A stretch of DNA of 64,000 bases. It comes from Colletotrichum lupini (Eukaryota > Ascomycota > Sordariomycetes > Glomerellales > Glomerellaceae). The notes beneath the pieces were generated by a model that was given only the letters and a program-made list of their open reading frames with translations, ran no database searches and was not told where the DNA came from. The position numbers and the translations under genes were made by a program. Positions 24,808 through 35,469 of the stretch are shown one piece after another. Location of the stretch: contig NC_064679.1 in NCBI RefSeq assembly GCF_023278565.1, positions 1,612,001 to 1,676,000 of the forward strand, in the 5' to 3' direction. The first letter of the stretch is position 1, and every line of letters begins with the position of its first letter.

Positions 24808-27800
24808 CTAACTTTCTCTTTTTTTTATCAATTTAACTACTACGGTTAGAGGTATAATTCGACCTCGGGCCCGTTTACTAAGTCGTCTCCTTTTTTCCCT
24901 TTTCTTTATTCTTTTTATATAACCTATCCCTTTATTCGTATAGTAACTTTTTTACTACTTACGAATTGCTCTAATCCTTTATTTAATACTACTTTTATAA
25001 AAGCGTTTACGAGGTTATTTTTATTATTAATCTAACGGATCTTAAGTATCTCGCGCCTTTTATATAATTACCTAAGGGCTATAATATCGATTATAAACCT
25101 CTTTTCTTTTATCGTTCTTAATTTAATAAGGTATTCGTATAGCGAGTAGGAATCGGTATAAATAACCGTTAGAATAGGTAGAAGGCTAATTCGATTAATA
25201 ATCTTTTTTAGTATTATTAAAATCGCGTAAGAGAGGTTAACGCCGTTAACTATACTATAAACCTCCGACGCTAATATACTTCTTATTACTTATTTACTTT
25301 TAGTTAATAAGTAGTAGATTATATTACTATATATAGTAAATTCGCTCTTACTTATACTCTCGTTAGCTAGGATAATATATACCCTAATTACGAAATAAGG
25401 TCGTTATTATTTATAAATAACCTATTAATAAAGACGTAGAGCTTACTAGTCGTAAGGTCGATTAAGTAGTAAACGAGACCTCGATTAAGATTTATTTACT
25501 ATTACTTAAGCCGCTTATTAAGTACCTCGACGTCTTATTTAGTTAGATTTATAGCCTACGCTACCCTAGCGTAATTAAAAATTACCTTAAGTTAATAAAT
25601 ATTTATAATATATACCCCTCGCGCGAGCTTAGTTTTATACCGCTTCTTAATATTAGTTATATTTAAATTAACGAGGTTAATCTTCTTACCCTACCCTTTT
25701 TATTAAAAAACGACGTTTTCCCTTTTAATTATAAGAATCCCGCCGTTAAATACTAGGGGGGTATTTATTATAAGGACCTCTTTTAGCTTTACTACGAAGC
25801 CCGCTTTTTAGAGCTCCTTATCCTCTTTTTTTATAAAGTTAATATTAAATAGGCCTAATATATCGTCGGTTTATATTCTAATGATCTTAAATTAGTCGCT
25901 TTTATACTCTACGACTAGTAAGTACGGGTCGTACGTAGAGGTAACTATTAATAATTAATTAATATAAAAATCGTAGTAAGTAGCCTACTAATAGGTGCCC
26001 GATTCTACGAGCCTATATAGTAGCTTAAGCACTTTAATAATCGTGCTTTTTAGGTACTTACTAGCTATTTCTTTTAGTAAATAGGCTAGGATTTTCCTTA
26101 TGAGCCCTATGGCCGATTAGGTATAGGCCTAGGTAATATTACGGCTCTAAATCTCGTATCCTTTTTTTTATAGCGATATTATTATTACTATTATTAATCG
26201 TTAGCTATAGCGCTATATAGTAGGCGATTATATAAGTAGCGTCGCTTTTTTAACGTTACCGTACCCCTAAATTACGTATCTAGACTTCTTATACGGCTAG
26301 GGTGTTCTTTTTTTTTTAATCTTATAAACTATTTATAATTTAAATATACGGAGGTTTATATATTTTTTTAGGTCGTATAGGATAAATTAATAGACCCCTC
26401 GATTACGAAAAGTATCTACTTCGATAAGATCTAATCCCTTATACGGCTTTTTAATAGTTATGATTATGCCTTTTTTACGTAGTTTAACCGCTAGCTCGAA
26501 ATTAGCTTTTTCTTTTACTATATAAAAGGTATTAATTACTTCGTTACTAGTGATAAATTGCTACGTTGGGGCTTATTATCGTGGTTTTTTATAACGTCTC
26601 GCCGGTAGTATTAGTACCTTTTTAGTAATTTCCTTTTCCTCGTCGTTTGTTAGTACTACTACGACAATTTTATTAAAGATAATTTCCTATGTCTTTACTA
26701 CGGGTTATATAGTTTCCCTTAGCTCTTTTTTTTCTTATAGGTTAGAAATTACTTCGTTAGGATCTATATAGTACGGTCTAACTATTATAATTAATACTTT
26801 AAGTAGCTAGTTGCGATCTCTTATGACTATATAAGAGCGCTTATTAACGGAAATTAACTTATATAGCCTAGTTTATTATTAGGTAATTTCGCGCTATACT
26901 CGTATATCCGAATTTAATAATATATTTAGATTATCCCTTATATTAGGCCTATTGCGCGTAGTAATTACTTTATTAACTTACTTTTTTATACTTACTTCGC
27001 GCAGTACCCGTATTACTTTTTTAACTACTCGGGCTCGTTAGCTTATACTTAGCGATAGTAATAAGGCTAAGGTCGTTCTTAAATATGCTCTAAATACTAA
27101 TAGCGTTAATATAAGTCCGTTAGGCCCTATAGTATCGTTATAGTATTTAAGTACTATTTAGAGGTATTTGTCGTTAGTAAAATCCAGATTTTCTTTTTTA
27201 ATAATTTTAAACGCCCTTTTTAACTATTAGTGTGCCCTTTTTATTTTTTTAATACTATAGTGCGCTTTAACGGGTACGACTTTTAGCTATATACCGTAGG
27301 CCGTCGTATTATTTTTAAATTTTACTAACTTAAAGCTAGTACTAGCGTCGGTTCTAATACCGTTTAGCGGTCCCTAGTATATATCGATTTAGCTTTTTTA
27401 TAGGGCTGCCCATACTGTCTTTACTTATAGATCCCGGAGGAATTACCCTACTTAGAAAGATATAGCTACGTTAATTATATATAATACTAGCCGACTATTT
27501 AAATAGAAAATATCGACGACTATTTTTTAGTTAAAGTTAAGCTTATTATACAATTTAAACTTAAATTTGCGTAGGCTCTGCGTATTTATCTAGTATTAAT
27601 AGTATACTTTTATTAACTACTCTAGCGCCCCTATTTTAATATTATTATTACCTAATTACTTTAGGAAGTTATATAGCCTCGTAACTAACGGGTACCCAAA
27701 TTTCTAATATAGTCTTCTAAGCTCACTTTCCGTTAGGTAATTAATTAACTTTATATTATTAGTGAGCTTTATAAATACATGCCCCTATCGTCGTTCGACT

Positions 27801-30800
27801 ATCTCGAAGTGCTTATTACTAGAGATTCTATTCCTCGTATTATCGAATATAATACCTAGTTAATCTATGTCTTTTAAATATAAGAGAAATGGGGTATTAA
27901 TAAGTAAAATATAAAAAGTTATCGTTCCGAAGTATATTTCTATTTTTATTATACTTAGGGCGACGATTTCTTTACCTAGGCCGAAACTAATCCTTATAAT
28001 ACCTATTATTAACGTATTAAGTATTATTAGCGCGATCTTTTATAGCGCTTAGAATTACCCTTTTTTTTTAATTAACTATTATAATACCTTAGTATTTAGG
28101 ATAATCCTATAGAAATCGTCTAGGCCGTACTTTTCGCTCGTATAGAATACTTATACGAGCTTAGTATTCGAGGGATCTAAGTAGTATAAAAAGGACCCCT
28201 CTAACTACCCCTAGATTTACTTAGTACTATATTCCTTTTTTTTTAAATATTAATAGAGATAGCGTCTTTTCCTTAATCGTTAAGAGAATAGGCTTCGGCC
28301 CTATTAGATTTGCCCTTTTAACTACCTCCGTATTTATTATTTAAAGGACTTTCTTTTATTATTCGTAAATAAAAGCCTACTTATTAAGAGCTTTTACTAC
28401 TCTCTATTCGTTTAGCCTCGTATATCCTCTAAAGGCTAACGGGGCGAAAAAAGAGTAGTTAATATTATCGATTTTATTATAATCTAATTCGTTAGTATAG
28501 GGGGTAAGATCTTCTTTATTTTCCGAATTTCTTATGGGGGGTATATGCTTTAGGCCGCTACTTTAGCTATCGTTACTAGGTTCCGTACCCCCGGATCTGC
28601 CCTTATATATAACGAGGAATTAGTTAAATTAACGAGGGCTAGTTTTGCCGTCTACTACCCTCGACTTTTTATACTATTCGTACGATTTAGTACGCTCTTT
28701 CTTAGAGTAGTTACTTAATTAATATCTATCCTTTTTATAAATATAATATTACTTTTTTTATTACCCTGCCCGTAAGTTAAATCTCTGCTTATTTAACGAA
28801 TCTAGGCTTTTTTATTAGCGATTACCGTATTTAGCCTCTTTTCTTTTCTTATTATACGTTCGATTAACTTAATATTACTAATAAGGGCTATTATACGCTT
28901 AGAAGTAGGTTTAGCGCGGTATTCTTATTTTAATATTAAAGCTAGATCTTAGCTTTAAGTAGAGCGTTTCGTAGTTTTTAAGTGCCTAGTATAGGGTGAT
29001 TTTTGCCTCTAGTATACGCTAGACTATAGTATAAAAATATCTAACTTTCCGCTCGTTTATCCTTTTATTTAGCTAGGTTTTCGCTAGCTTATCGATTCGA
29101 TTAATAAGCTCTTTAAGGATCTCTATTTACGATTTACCTTTTATTATCCTAGCTATAAATATAAAAAAAATCGCTCGTAGCTTAGATAGGAGCTCTAGGT
29201 TCTTATTATAAGTCTCGAAGCGGCTTTGGATTATGTTAATTATGCTAAGAAAGTCGTTTTAATTAAGATTACGTACCGCTTTGTAGTAATAATTAGAGGC
29301 TTTGTTTATGAGTATAATATTAATTACTAAATAGTACTAGTATTCCCTAATTCCGACTTTTTCGTAATAATCGTAAAATATCGTTAGGGTTTTTTATAAG
29401 ACCTTATACTTCCCTCTAGAGTATAATTTCTCTTTTAGGAAGATCTTTTTAAGGTTTATAAATTGCCTCGTATTTGTTACTAGATTTTTAGTATTTATAT
29501 ACGAACCCTGCGTCGCTGTATATTATTAGTAACTTCGGGTCGTTTACCTCTTTTTTTATTAGCTAATCGGCGCCGAATTTCGTATTAGTAATAGTAACGA
29601 GTTATAGATCGAAATAGGCAGAATTGTTAATTATCGTACTTTTAGTACTATATTTTGCCCCGGTATATCCTTTTATAACGATAGATTTTTATTAGTAATT
29701 ATAGGGAGGAAATCTAGGTTATTTACCCTTTTTTTAAATTTATTAAAGCGATTATACGCTTTATTAACCTATGCTTAGTTTTATAATACGAATTCCTTTT
29801 TTATAATTATCGCTATTAGTATTTTATATAGCTCTTATAATTATAATTACGCTAGTAATACCCCTTGCCCGTAAAGGAATTTATTAACTACTTTTACAAT
29901 TCCTAAGCTTACGCTCGCGAACTATTTATCTAGTTAGTAACTAAGGTCGTTTACGATTTCGTAAAATAGGGGTTACCCCTATAGCCCCTTTTTTTTATAG
30001 ACCTTAGTTAAATAAATTAATACCATATTTATTTACTTACTATTAGGCTAATTCGTAATTCTATATATTTACGTCCCTTAATAATCCGGGTTAATATTTA
30101 CTTATTTATAAGGGATTAGGATTCTATCTAAGATCGGGTTTCGTTCTCTTTTTTTTTACCTTAACTTACTAAGGGTCGTGCTCTAGCTTATACTTATATT
30201 AGTAGTTACTAGCGTATTTAATTTTAATAGGGATATATTTAATCCGCGCGCTAGTTATAATAAATCCGTACTTTCGCTACCTAACGAATTTATTAAGGTC
30301 TAAGAGATTCCCGCTTTTTCTTACTATCTTATTACTACTTTCGTTTTTATTATTTTTAGTAATTACTACTACCCTTCTAAATCGCTAACTATTATACTTA
30401 CTAAGATCCTCTTTTTTATTTAATAAAAAAGGGTAGGTTTTAGTAGTTCTTTTTAATAATAGTAGCGGTAAACGTTTATATTACTATAAGAAGATATAGT
30501 AATTAGTCTCGGGATCTTTATTAGTTACTAATTTCCGCTATTTTATATATTTCTAGTCTCCTAAGCCTCGTGCTCTCTATAATCTCTAAATAGCTTCCTT
30601 AGTTAATTTTTTGAAATTAGTAATCTCGTACCGGGAGCTAATATAAAAAAGAAGCCCTTTAGCAGCCCTCTAGAGGATTTTTTTTTTTCTCCTTAGATCC
30701 TTATCTTTTTAGCCTTTTTTTAGGCTAATAATAACTCTAGCGGGAGGTCGTAGGACTACTTTAGGGTAGCCGCCTTCTTTTTAAGTTAATCTCCGAGATC

Positions 30801-31431
30801 CGTAATACTCTTAGCTCGATACTATTAGGACCTCTAAATCCCCTCCTCCTTTATTAAACCGTCCCTTATATTATATTCCTAAATAATACCCGGGGGGTAG
30901 TTAAGGGAGCTACGAAGAGGTTATTTAAATTGCGGGCTTAAAGTCGTACTCGTAAAGTCCTCGTAATAATAGACTTTCCTATATACTATAGATCTTTTAG
31001 CTTAATAACTCTTATAAGGTTACTTTTATTACTAAATAAGAATATTTATATTAAGAAATCCCCTTTTTTAATTGCGCGGTGCTTTTTTATACCGTACTTT
31101 TACTAATTTAACTAGTTAATTTCTAATTACGGGCCGGTTATAAAAAAATCGTTTAGTAAAAAAGCTACTCGGGGCGATAGTAAAAGGCTAGTTACTTAAG
31201 TAGTTCTATTAATTAACGTAGTTTAACGTAGTAGACGTTGACCTCTCGTAAGTAATAAAGGGCTATAATTACTTAATTCCGTATAGCATTCGAAAATCGC
31301 CCCCTTTTTCGTTTACTTCCGTAAGGTTAATTAATACGAATCTCCTATCCTATATAGTATTAAGAAGTCGTCTCTTTTACGTAGCGAGATATTTTACTAA
31401 TCTATAATAATAGAATTTAATTACTAATTAG

Positions 31432-31636
31432 TATTAGTATTCTTATTATAGGGTAGTTAGTTCGAACCGTAGTTAATAAAGAGATTAATTAAACTATATA
31501 AATATCTACGTAGTAGGTATAAAAAGGAGGTTCTAACCGTAGGTTAGGCTAGCTATAATAATCGTAAATAGGGCCCCTAATTAGCCCCTGCGCAGTCGGC
31601 TATATACCGCGGTCGAATTAGACTTCTAATCCGATA
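31432..31636 (-). repeat. LTR (right copy)
   Basis: 205 bp, the partner of 24603-24807. It is followed directly by the target duplication GATAG (31637-31641). It keeps more CpA/TpG (for example CTGCGCAG near 31590) than the element body. Confidence 0.93.
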
Positions 31637-31641
31637 GATAG

Positions 31642-31830
31642 ATATACGGAAGAGATGGTAAAAGGAGGCAGAACTTTGAGGTCTTGTAGTATGTAGATGA
31701 GTAATTTGAGGAATATTAAGACTAGACCGACATATTGGCCTGGCGAGGTGGCCGGGTAACCGGCATCAACTGAATGAGTCGTAAATGGCGCTGCAACATT
31801 CTGTATGATCACGACCTCTGCCTGCAAATA
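31642..31830 (-). pseudogene. possible gene fragment cut by the retrotransposon
   Basis: The minus strand is open from a good acceptor (TTTGCAG ending near 31828) to the retrotransposon border. It encodes about 62 residues with one hydrophobic segment (QYVGLVLIFLKLLIYILQDL) that could be a membrane helix. If the element and one GATAG copy are removed, the frame continues on the far side through 24597-24498 before a stop. No family is recognised. An open stretch of this length could occur by chance about once in a hundred tries. Confidence 0.3.
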
Positions 31831-32134
31831 TCAAGAATAGTAGCGTTGCATAAGTAATTCGGAACGTGCGGCCCGAATGATAATCTCTTATAAATTTGCG
31901 TCTGTGACTACTAAGGATACGACTTTATGGAGTTCAAGTATTTTAATCACACGATCTCCAATGAAGTTATTCTTCGGGTCTTTTGCTTTGCTGGAAAGAG
32001 GAAGCCGGTCAATCAAACACCCGATCACATAGGTACCTAAGGTAGCTTCAGCAAGACTCAAGTCGCGAAATTATTCGTTATTTTGCAAAGCTTAATCTTG
32101 GATAGGTCGGACTCAATCTTCAAAGTGAGATACA

Positions 32135-33452
32135 CTAGTAGGCATTCTGCATGATCATCTTTATCAAGTCCAGGTCTTCCCGAGCATCCACGGCCGAGGT
32201 CTTCGGGATAGTCTTCTTCGTTACACAAGAGTGAAAATCCAGGAACTCAAGCGTGAAGGGATCCTCATACGTTTTCCTGACAATTTTCTCTTGGTAACCG
32301 TCACCTTTGGCGGTCTCGATTTTCTCCCTGATGGTCATGGTAATAGGAAGCCCCTTAACGTACGGAGTATCGTAGTCAACGCGCACAATCTTTTCTCGCG
32401 AGTAGATCTCGATGTGAGCGTCAAATCTGGGTACGTCGATGATACCTGACTCGTACATGACGGGGAAGCCTTCGTATTGGAACAACACGCTCCAGATTGG
32501 CAACCCAAGAGAGGCACCCACAACTCGTGAGGGCATGCCGACCATCTCGCGCAGCGCAGAGAAGTCATGTACTCCAAGTCTATCAGATAGACGTGATGGG
32601 TCAGCGAGAAGGAAACTCTTCTTTCGGGTCGGCTCTGCCGAGAGATGTGACCTACCCTGTGAACAACCTGAACATTGTCATTGACCCTGGCGTTGCGTCA
32701 ACCCCAATTTCTTTGATGAGCGCTGTTTTGACCATCTCTTCTTCGGTAGACTTCATCTCTGCCGTATCTTGCTTCGGGTAGTCGGTGTATTTCTTGGGAA
32801 ATGTGCCAGATTGGTCTACGAAAGAGCTATTTTGCCCAATGATATCTACAGTATCTATTGTCAGCTTGGTCTCTAATCTTCAACATGTCGAACAGTAACA
32901 TACCCCTGACGCGAATGTAATCAATCTTTTCCATCCCTCCCACTTCCTTCACAGCATCGAGGAAAGATTCGGCATATCGCCTCTGGTATCCGACAAAGAC
33001 CTTCGCCTCAGAGGTCTGCTCCGCCGCGATGATGGCATCAAGGTCGCGATAGTTCAATGCGAGAGGCTTCTCTACGAATACATACTTGTTGTGCTGAAGA
33101 GCTAGGATCGCTTGTGAAGGATGGAATGCGTTGACGTTGCAGATGACCACAACGTCCGTATCGGGAGAGGTAATCAGCTCTTCAGCATTCAATGTCGTCT
33201 TGGGTGACCCGCCAGCGACCTTTTTCGTGCAGAGGTCAAGGGCTTGCTGGGAGATATCGGAGATGTAAGTGATCTCAAAATGAGTGGACAAACTGTTTAG
33301 CACAAGAATATGGGACACCTGCATTGGTGAAGCTTTAGTGTCTGCGGAAAAATGGATTCAAATGTAAGACAAACCTGCGCGAGCTCTCCCAAACCAATGA
33401 TTCCGACTTTGAGAACCTGGCTGAGCTTGGTCCCGTTTGTTACTCCGACCAT
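32135..33452 (-). CDS. Gfo/Idh/MocA-family NAD(P)-dependent oxidoreductase
   Basis: Four exons: 33452-33375, 33318-32904, 32845-32656 and 32579-32135. Introns of 56, 58 and 76 nt have GT..AG borders and consistent phases, giving 375 aa. The N-terminal Rossmann fold shows VGIIGLGELAQ, then a nucleotide-fold strand ending ISDIS. The family's EKPLA motif (the lysine that helps bind and orient the substrate) sits in VFVEKPLALNY. Later come VRDIIG, QSGTFPKKYTDYP and GLGVHDFSALREMVGMP, the conserved C-terminal substrate domain. Members oxidise or reduce sugars, inositols and other polyols in the cytosol; the substrate here is unknown. The gene faces away from a second family member 0.85 kb off, so the two probably share a control region. 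Its 3' end lies 0.5 kb from the retrotransposon. Confidence 0.9.
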
Positions 33453-34041
33453 CTTGAGAGGCGGCGAAAGAGCTAGGCTGAAAGGTTTACTGCAGGCGGC
33501 CAGATTGAAGCTGGTTTGTTTTGGTCTCCTCTACAAAAGGACAAGTCATACAACATTCGACAACATATAAGCAACACAATCAATCAAATGTGCTTCCTCG
33601 ATGTTGAAGACGCAAGGCTCAGCTCTCCTGGAGGCTTTCGAGGACCTGGAGCCTGGCTCCAAGTTTCCAAAGGATTACGCGTCGCGGCCGCCATTATCCG
33701 ATGGATTACCTGAGAAAGATAGACCTACTTTAGGCTCCGGACAAGCGGACCGTCTGATGAAATCACAAAGATGTCCCGAATGAGACCAAAGCGGCGTAAT
33801 GGACGAAAGATCTTTTCATCTTATGCGCGCTGGAAGCTGCATTGTGACGGCGCATACAGCTTTGTGGTACCTTACATGGAGCCCTTTGCATTTCTACTGG
33901 AACGGCAGGTGTTGCATCTTACATCAGCTAAGCACCTTCAAATATGCAAATTTTCCATATCCGGTCAAATCCTACAACTGAGGGGCGCGCCACCGTCTTG
34001 AAGCAGGCGGCCCGTCGCCTCCGGCCCCTGAGCCTGAGGCG

Positions 34042-34060
34042 TCCCGTCCGGAAAACGGGA
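34042..34060. promoter_or_regulatory. inverted repeat TCCCGT-N7-ACGGGA
   Basis: Perfect 6-bp arms with a 7-nt spacer rich in GGAAA. This geometry suits binding by a dimeric factor such as a zinc-cluster protein. No binding evidence exists in the sequence itself. Confidence 0.35.
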
Positions 34061-34067
34061 AGGATCG

Positions 34068-34077
34068 CGAAGGATCG
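34068..34077 (+). promoter_or_regulatory. shared 10-mer CGAAGGATCG, copy 1
   Basis: Lies about 230 bp before the ATG of the plus-strand dehydrogenase. It is part of a 12-mer (GCGAAGGATCGC) also present upstream of the PKS at 44498-44509. A one-mismatch copy overlaps just to the left. Confidence 0.45.
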
Positions 34078-34306
34078 CGAAGGGTAAAGTCGAAATCATC
34101 AGCCTACATGAACCCTGAAGATACAGCCGGAAGGATTGGCGGGGTTTGCATGATACTTCGACTTTCCTCTTCCGCTACCGACCGCGGTCATTAGGCCAGA
34201 CGGCCTGGCGAAGAATGTCCCTTCTCCAAGCACCTCACGATAGTGTCAACGAACAACCTCTTCTTTGCCAAACATACACGTTCTCGATATATCTGAATTC
34301 AACGAA

Positions 34307-35428
34307 ATGCCTCAAGCCTGGCGAGTTTACCTGTACGGCGCTGGCTCAATTGCATGGCGACATGGCGTTGCGGCGGAAAGCCTGGGCGACGATGTTCAGC
34401 TTTTTGCTGCAGACCCCTCGAAGGATGCTCGGGAAGCATTGCTCGCCAAATTACCCAAAGTTACTGTCTATGAAGATGTAGAGACAATGCTCGCCAGTTC
34501 CCCAGGGCAAGAGCGCGACATAGTCGTGGTAGCCGTGCCTCCATTCCTGCACCACGCAGCAACACTACGCGCGTTCCGATCCAACCGCCATGTTCTCTGC
34601 GAAAAGCCGCTGGCAACATCCGAGAAGGAGATGAATGAGATGTTAGCCGCTAGTGCTGAAGCCAATAGAGTCTTTGGAGAGTGCAGCTTTCGATATCTCG
34701 GAAATAAAGCTTTGGATCGCGCCCGCCATTTGATCGAGACGGGTGGAATAGGGTCTATCTATCATGCCCGCTTTATCAACCGCCAGCCAAGAGCTCGCGC
34801 GGGAATCGAGTATCAACCGTCGAGCAGATGGTTTTTGGAGAAGGAGAAGTCTGGCGGCGGCATCGTATTCGACTGGGGCGTCTACGATGTCACCATGTTC
34901 TTCGACGTCCTCCGCCCAGTTGCTGCCACGGTCAACCATGCCTGGCTGGCCACGCCAACTACCGGTGCTGACCCGTCTGGGACAGTGATTTCTGTCGAGA
35001 CACATGCTGGCGCGTCTCTGACTTTGAAGCTTCAGGACGGCACTGTGATCCCATTCTACTGGGAGCGAGCAAGCGGTTTCCATGGAGACGCCCAGGTCGC
35101 TCTGAGTATCGACGGCACGGCTGGCGGTCTGACATGGGAATGGGTCCCGACTTTTGACTACAAGGACGAAGTCGATGAGCTCGAGCAAGGCTTCAAGCTG
35201 GTGCACTATATCGACAACAACGGCAAAGTCGAGGCTAAGGAAGAGAAGTTTCCTGCTTTCGGGTGGGAGGACGCAAATCAACGCCCCTTACTGTCCTTTG
35301 TCGATTTAATCGAGGGACGCGACAGCGTTGCTCTATCCAGGAGCAGGCTCGAGTTCAATTTTGGTGTCGTATCAGCTATTTACCAGTGTGCCTCCGATGG
35401 CAAACCCGTTCATGTTCAATTGAAGTAG
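34307..35428 (+). CDS. second Gfo/Idh/MocA-family oxidoreductase, intronless
   Basis: A single exon of 373 aa. The frame is open from 34265, but that codon is TTG; ATG 34307 gives the usual short lead into the Rossmann strand VYLYGAGSIAWRHG. The EKPLA motif is present (LCEKPLATSEKEM), preceded by VVAVPPFLHH, the usual strand and turn before it. A GGGIVFDWGVYDV segment and a C-terminal FVDLIEG region fit the substrate-binding domain. Length is normal for the family (about 340-400 aa). Likely a cytosolic NAD(P)H-linked sugar or polyol dehydrogenase or reductase; the substrate is unknown. It is divergent from the other family member and only distantly similar to it, so they are not a recent duplication. 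A (GTTT)n run directly follows the stop codon, and RIP-degraded DNA begins about 50 bp on. Confidence 0.9.
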   Translation: MPQAWRVYLYGAGSIAWRHGVAAESLGDDVQLFAADPSKDAREALLAKLPKVTVYEDVETMLASSPGQERDIVVVAVPPFLHHAATLRAFRSNRHVLCEKPLATSEKEMNEMLAASAEANRVFGECSFRYLGNKALDRARHLIETGGIGSIYHARFINRQPRARAGIEYQPSSRWFLEKEKSGGGIVFDWGVYDVTMFFDVLRPVAATVNHAWLATPTTGADPSGTVISVETHAGASLTLKLQDGTVIPFYWERASGFHGDAQVALSIDGTAGGLTWEWVPTFDYKDEVDELEQGFKLVHYIDNNGKVEAKEEKFPAFGWEDANQRPLLSFVDLIEGRDSVALSRSRLEFNFGVVSAIYQCASDGKPVHVQLK

Positions 35429-35469
35429 ATTGTTTGTTTGTTTGTTTATACCATTTTACGCCGTGATAT

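Larger units (their letters stand above)
24603..31636 (-). mobile_element. complete LTR retrotransposon, RIP-degraded, probably Copia-like
   Basis: Two direct 205-bp LTRs bound a 7,034-bp element. The 5-bp target duplication GATAG stands at 24598-24602 and 31637-31641. In the solo copy elsewhere in the window the LTR starts TG; here the terminal CA/TG have become TA, as RIP would do. The body is AT-rich with practically no CpA or TpG; for example, 25021-25260 has none on either strand. Every reading frame is full of TAA/TAG. The minus strand at about 25875-25851 still reads TDDILG followed by an acid- and Lys-rich stretch, as at the catalytic centre of Copia reverse transcriptases. A polypurine tract (minus strand, about 24828-24812) adjoins the left LTR, which fits transcription on the minus strand. 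The superfamily call is tentative; the element cannot be active. Confidence 0.93.
33453..34306. promoter_or_regulatory. shared control region of two divergent dehydrogenase genes
   Basis: 854 bp between two divergent ATGs. It holds a perfect inverted repeat, TCCCGT (34042-34047), 7 nt, ACGGGA (34055-34060). Directly after it are two tandem AAGGATCGCG units (34060-34080), the second of which contains CGAAGGATCG. Short frames here show no domain. Confidence 0.5.

Noticed and set aside
35429..35450. (GTTT)n run as the certain 3' tail of the LINE
   Set aside because: It could equally be a microsatellite in the dehydrogenase 3' region; no matching target duplication was found at the other end of the block.
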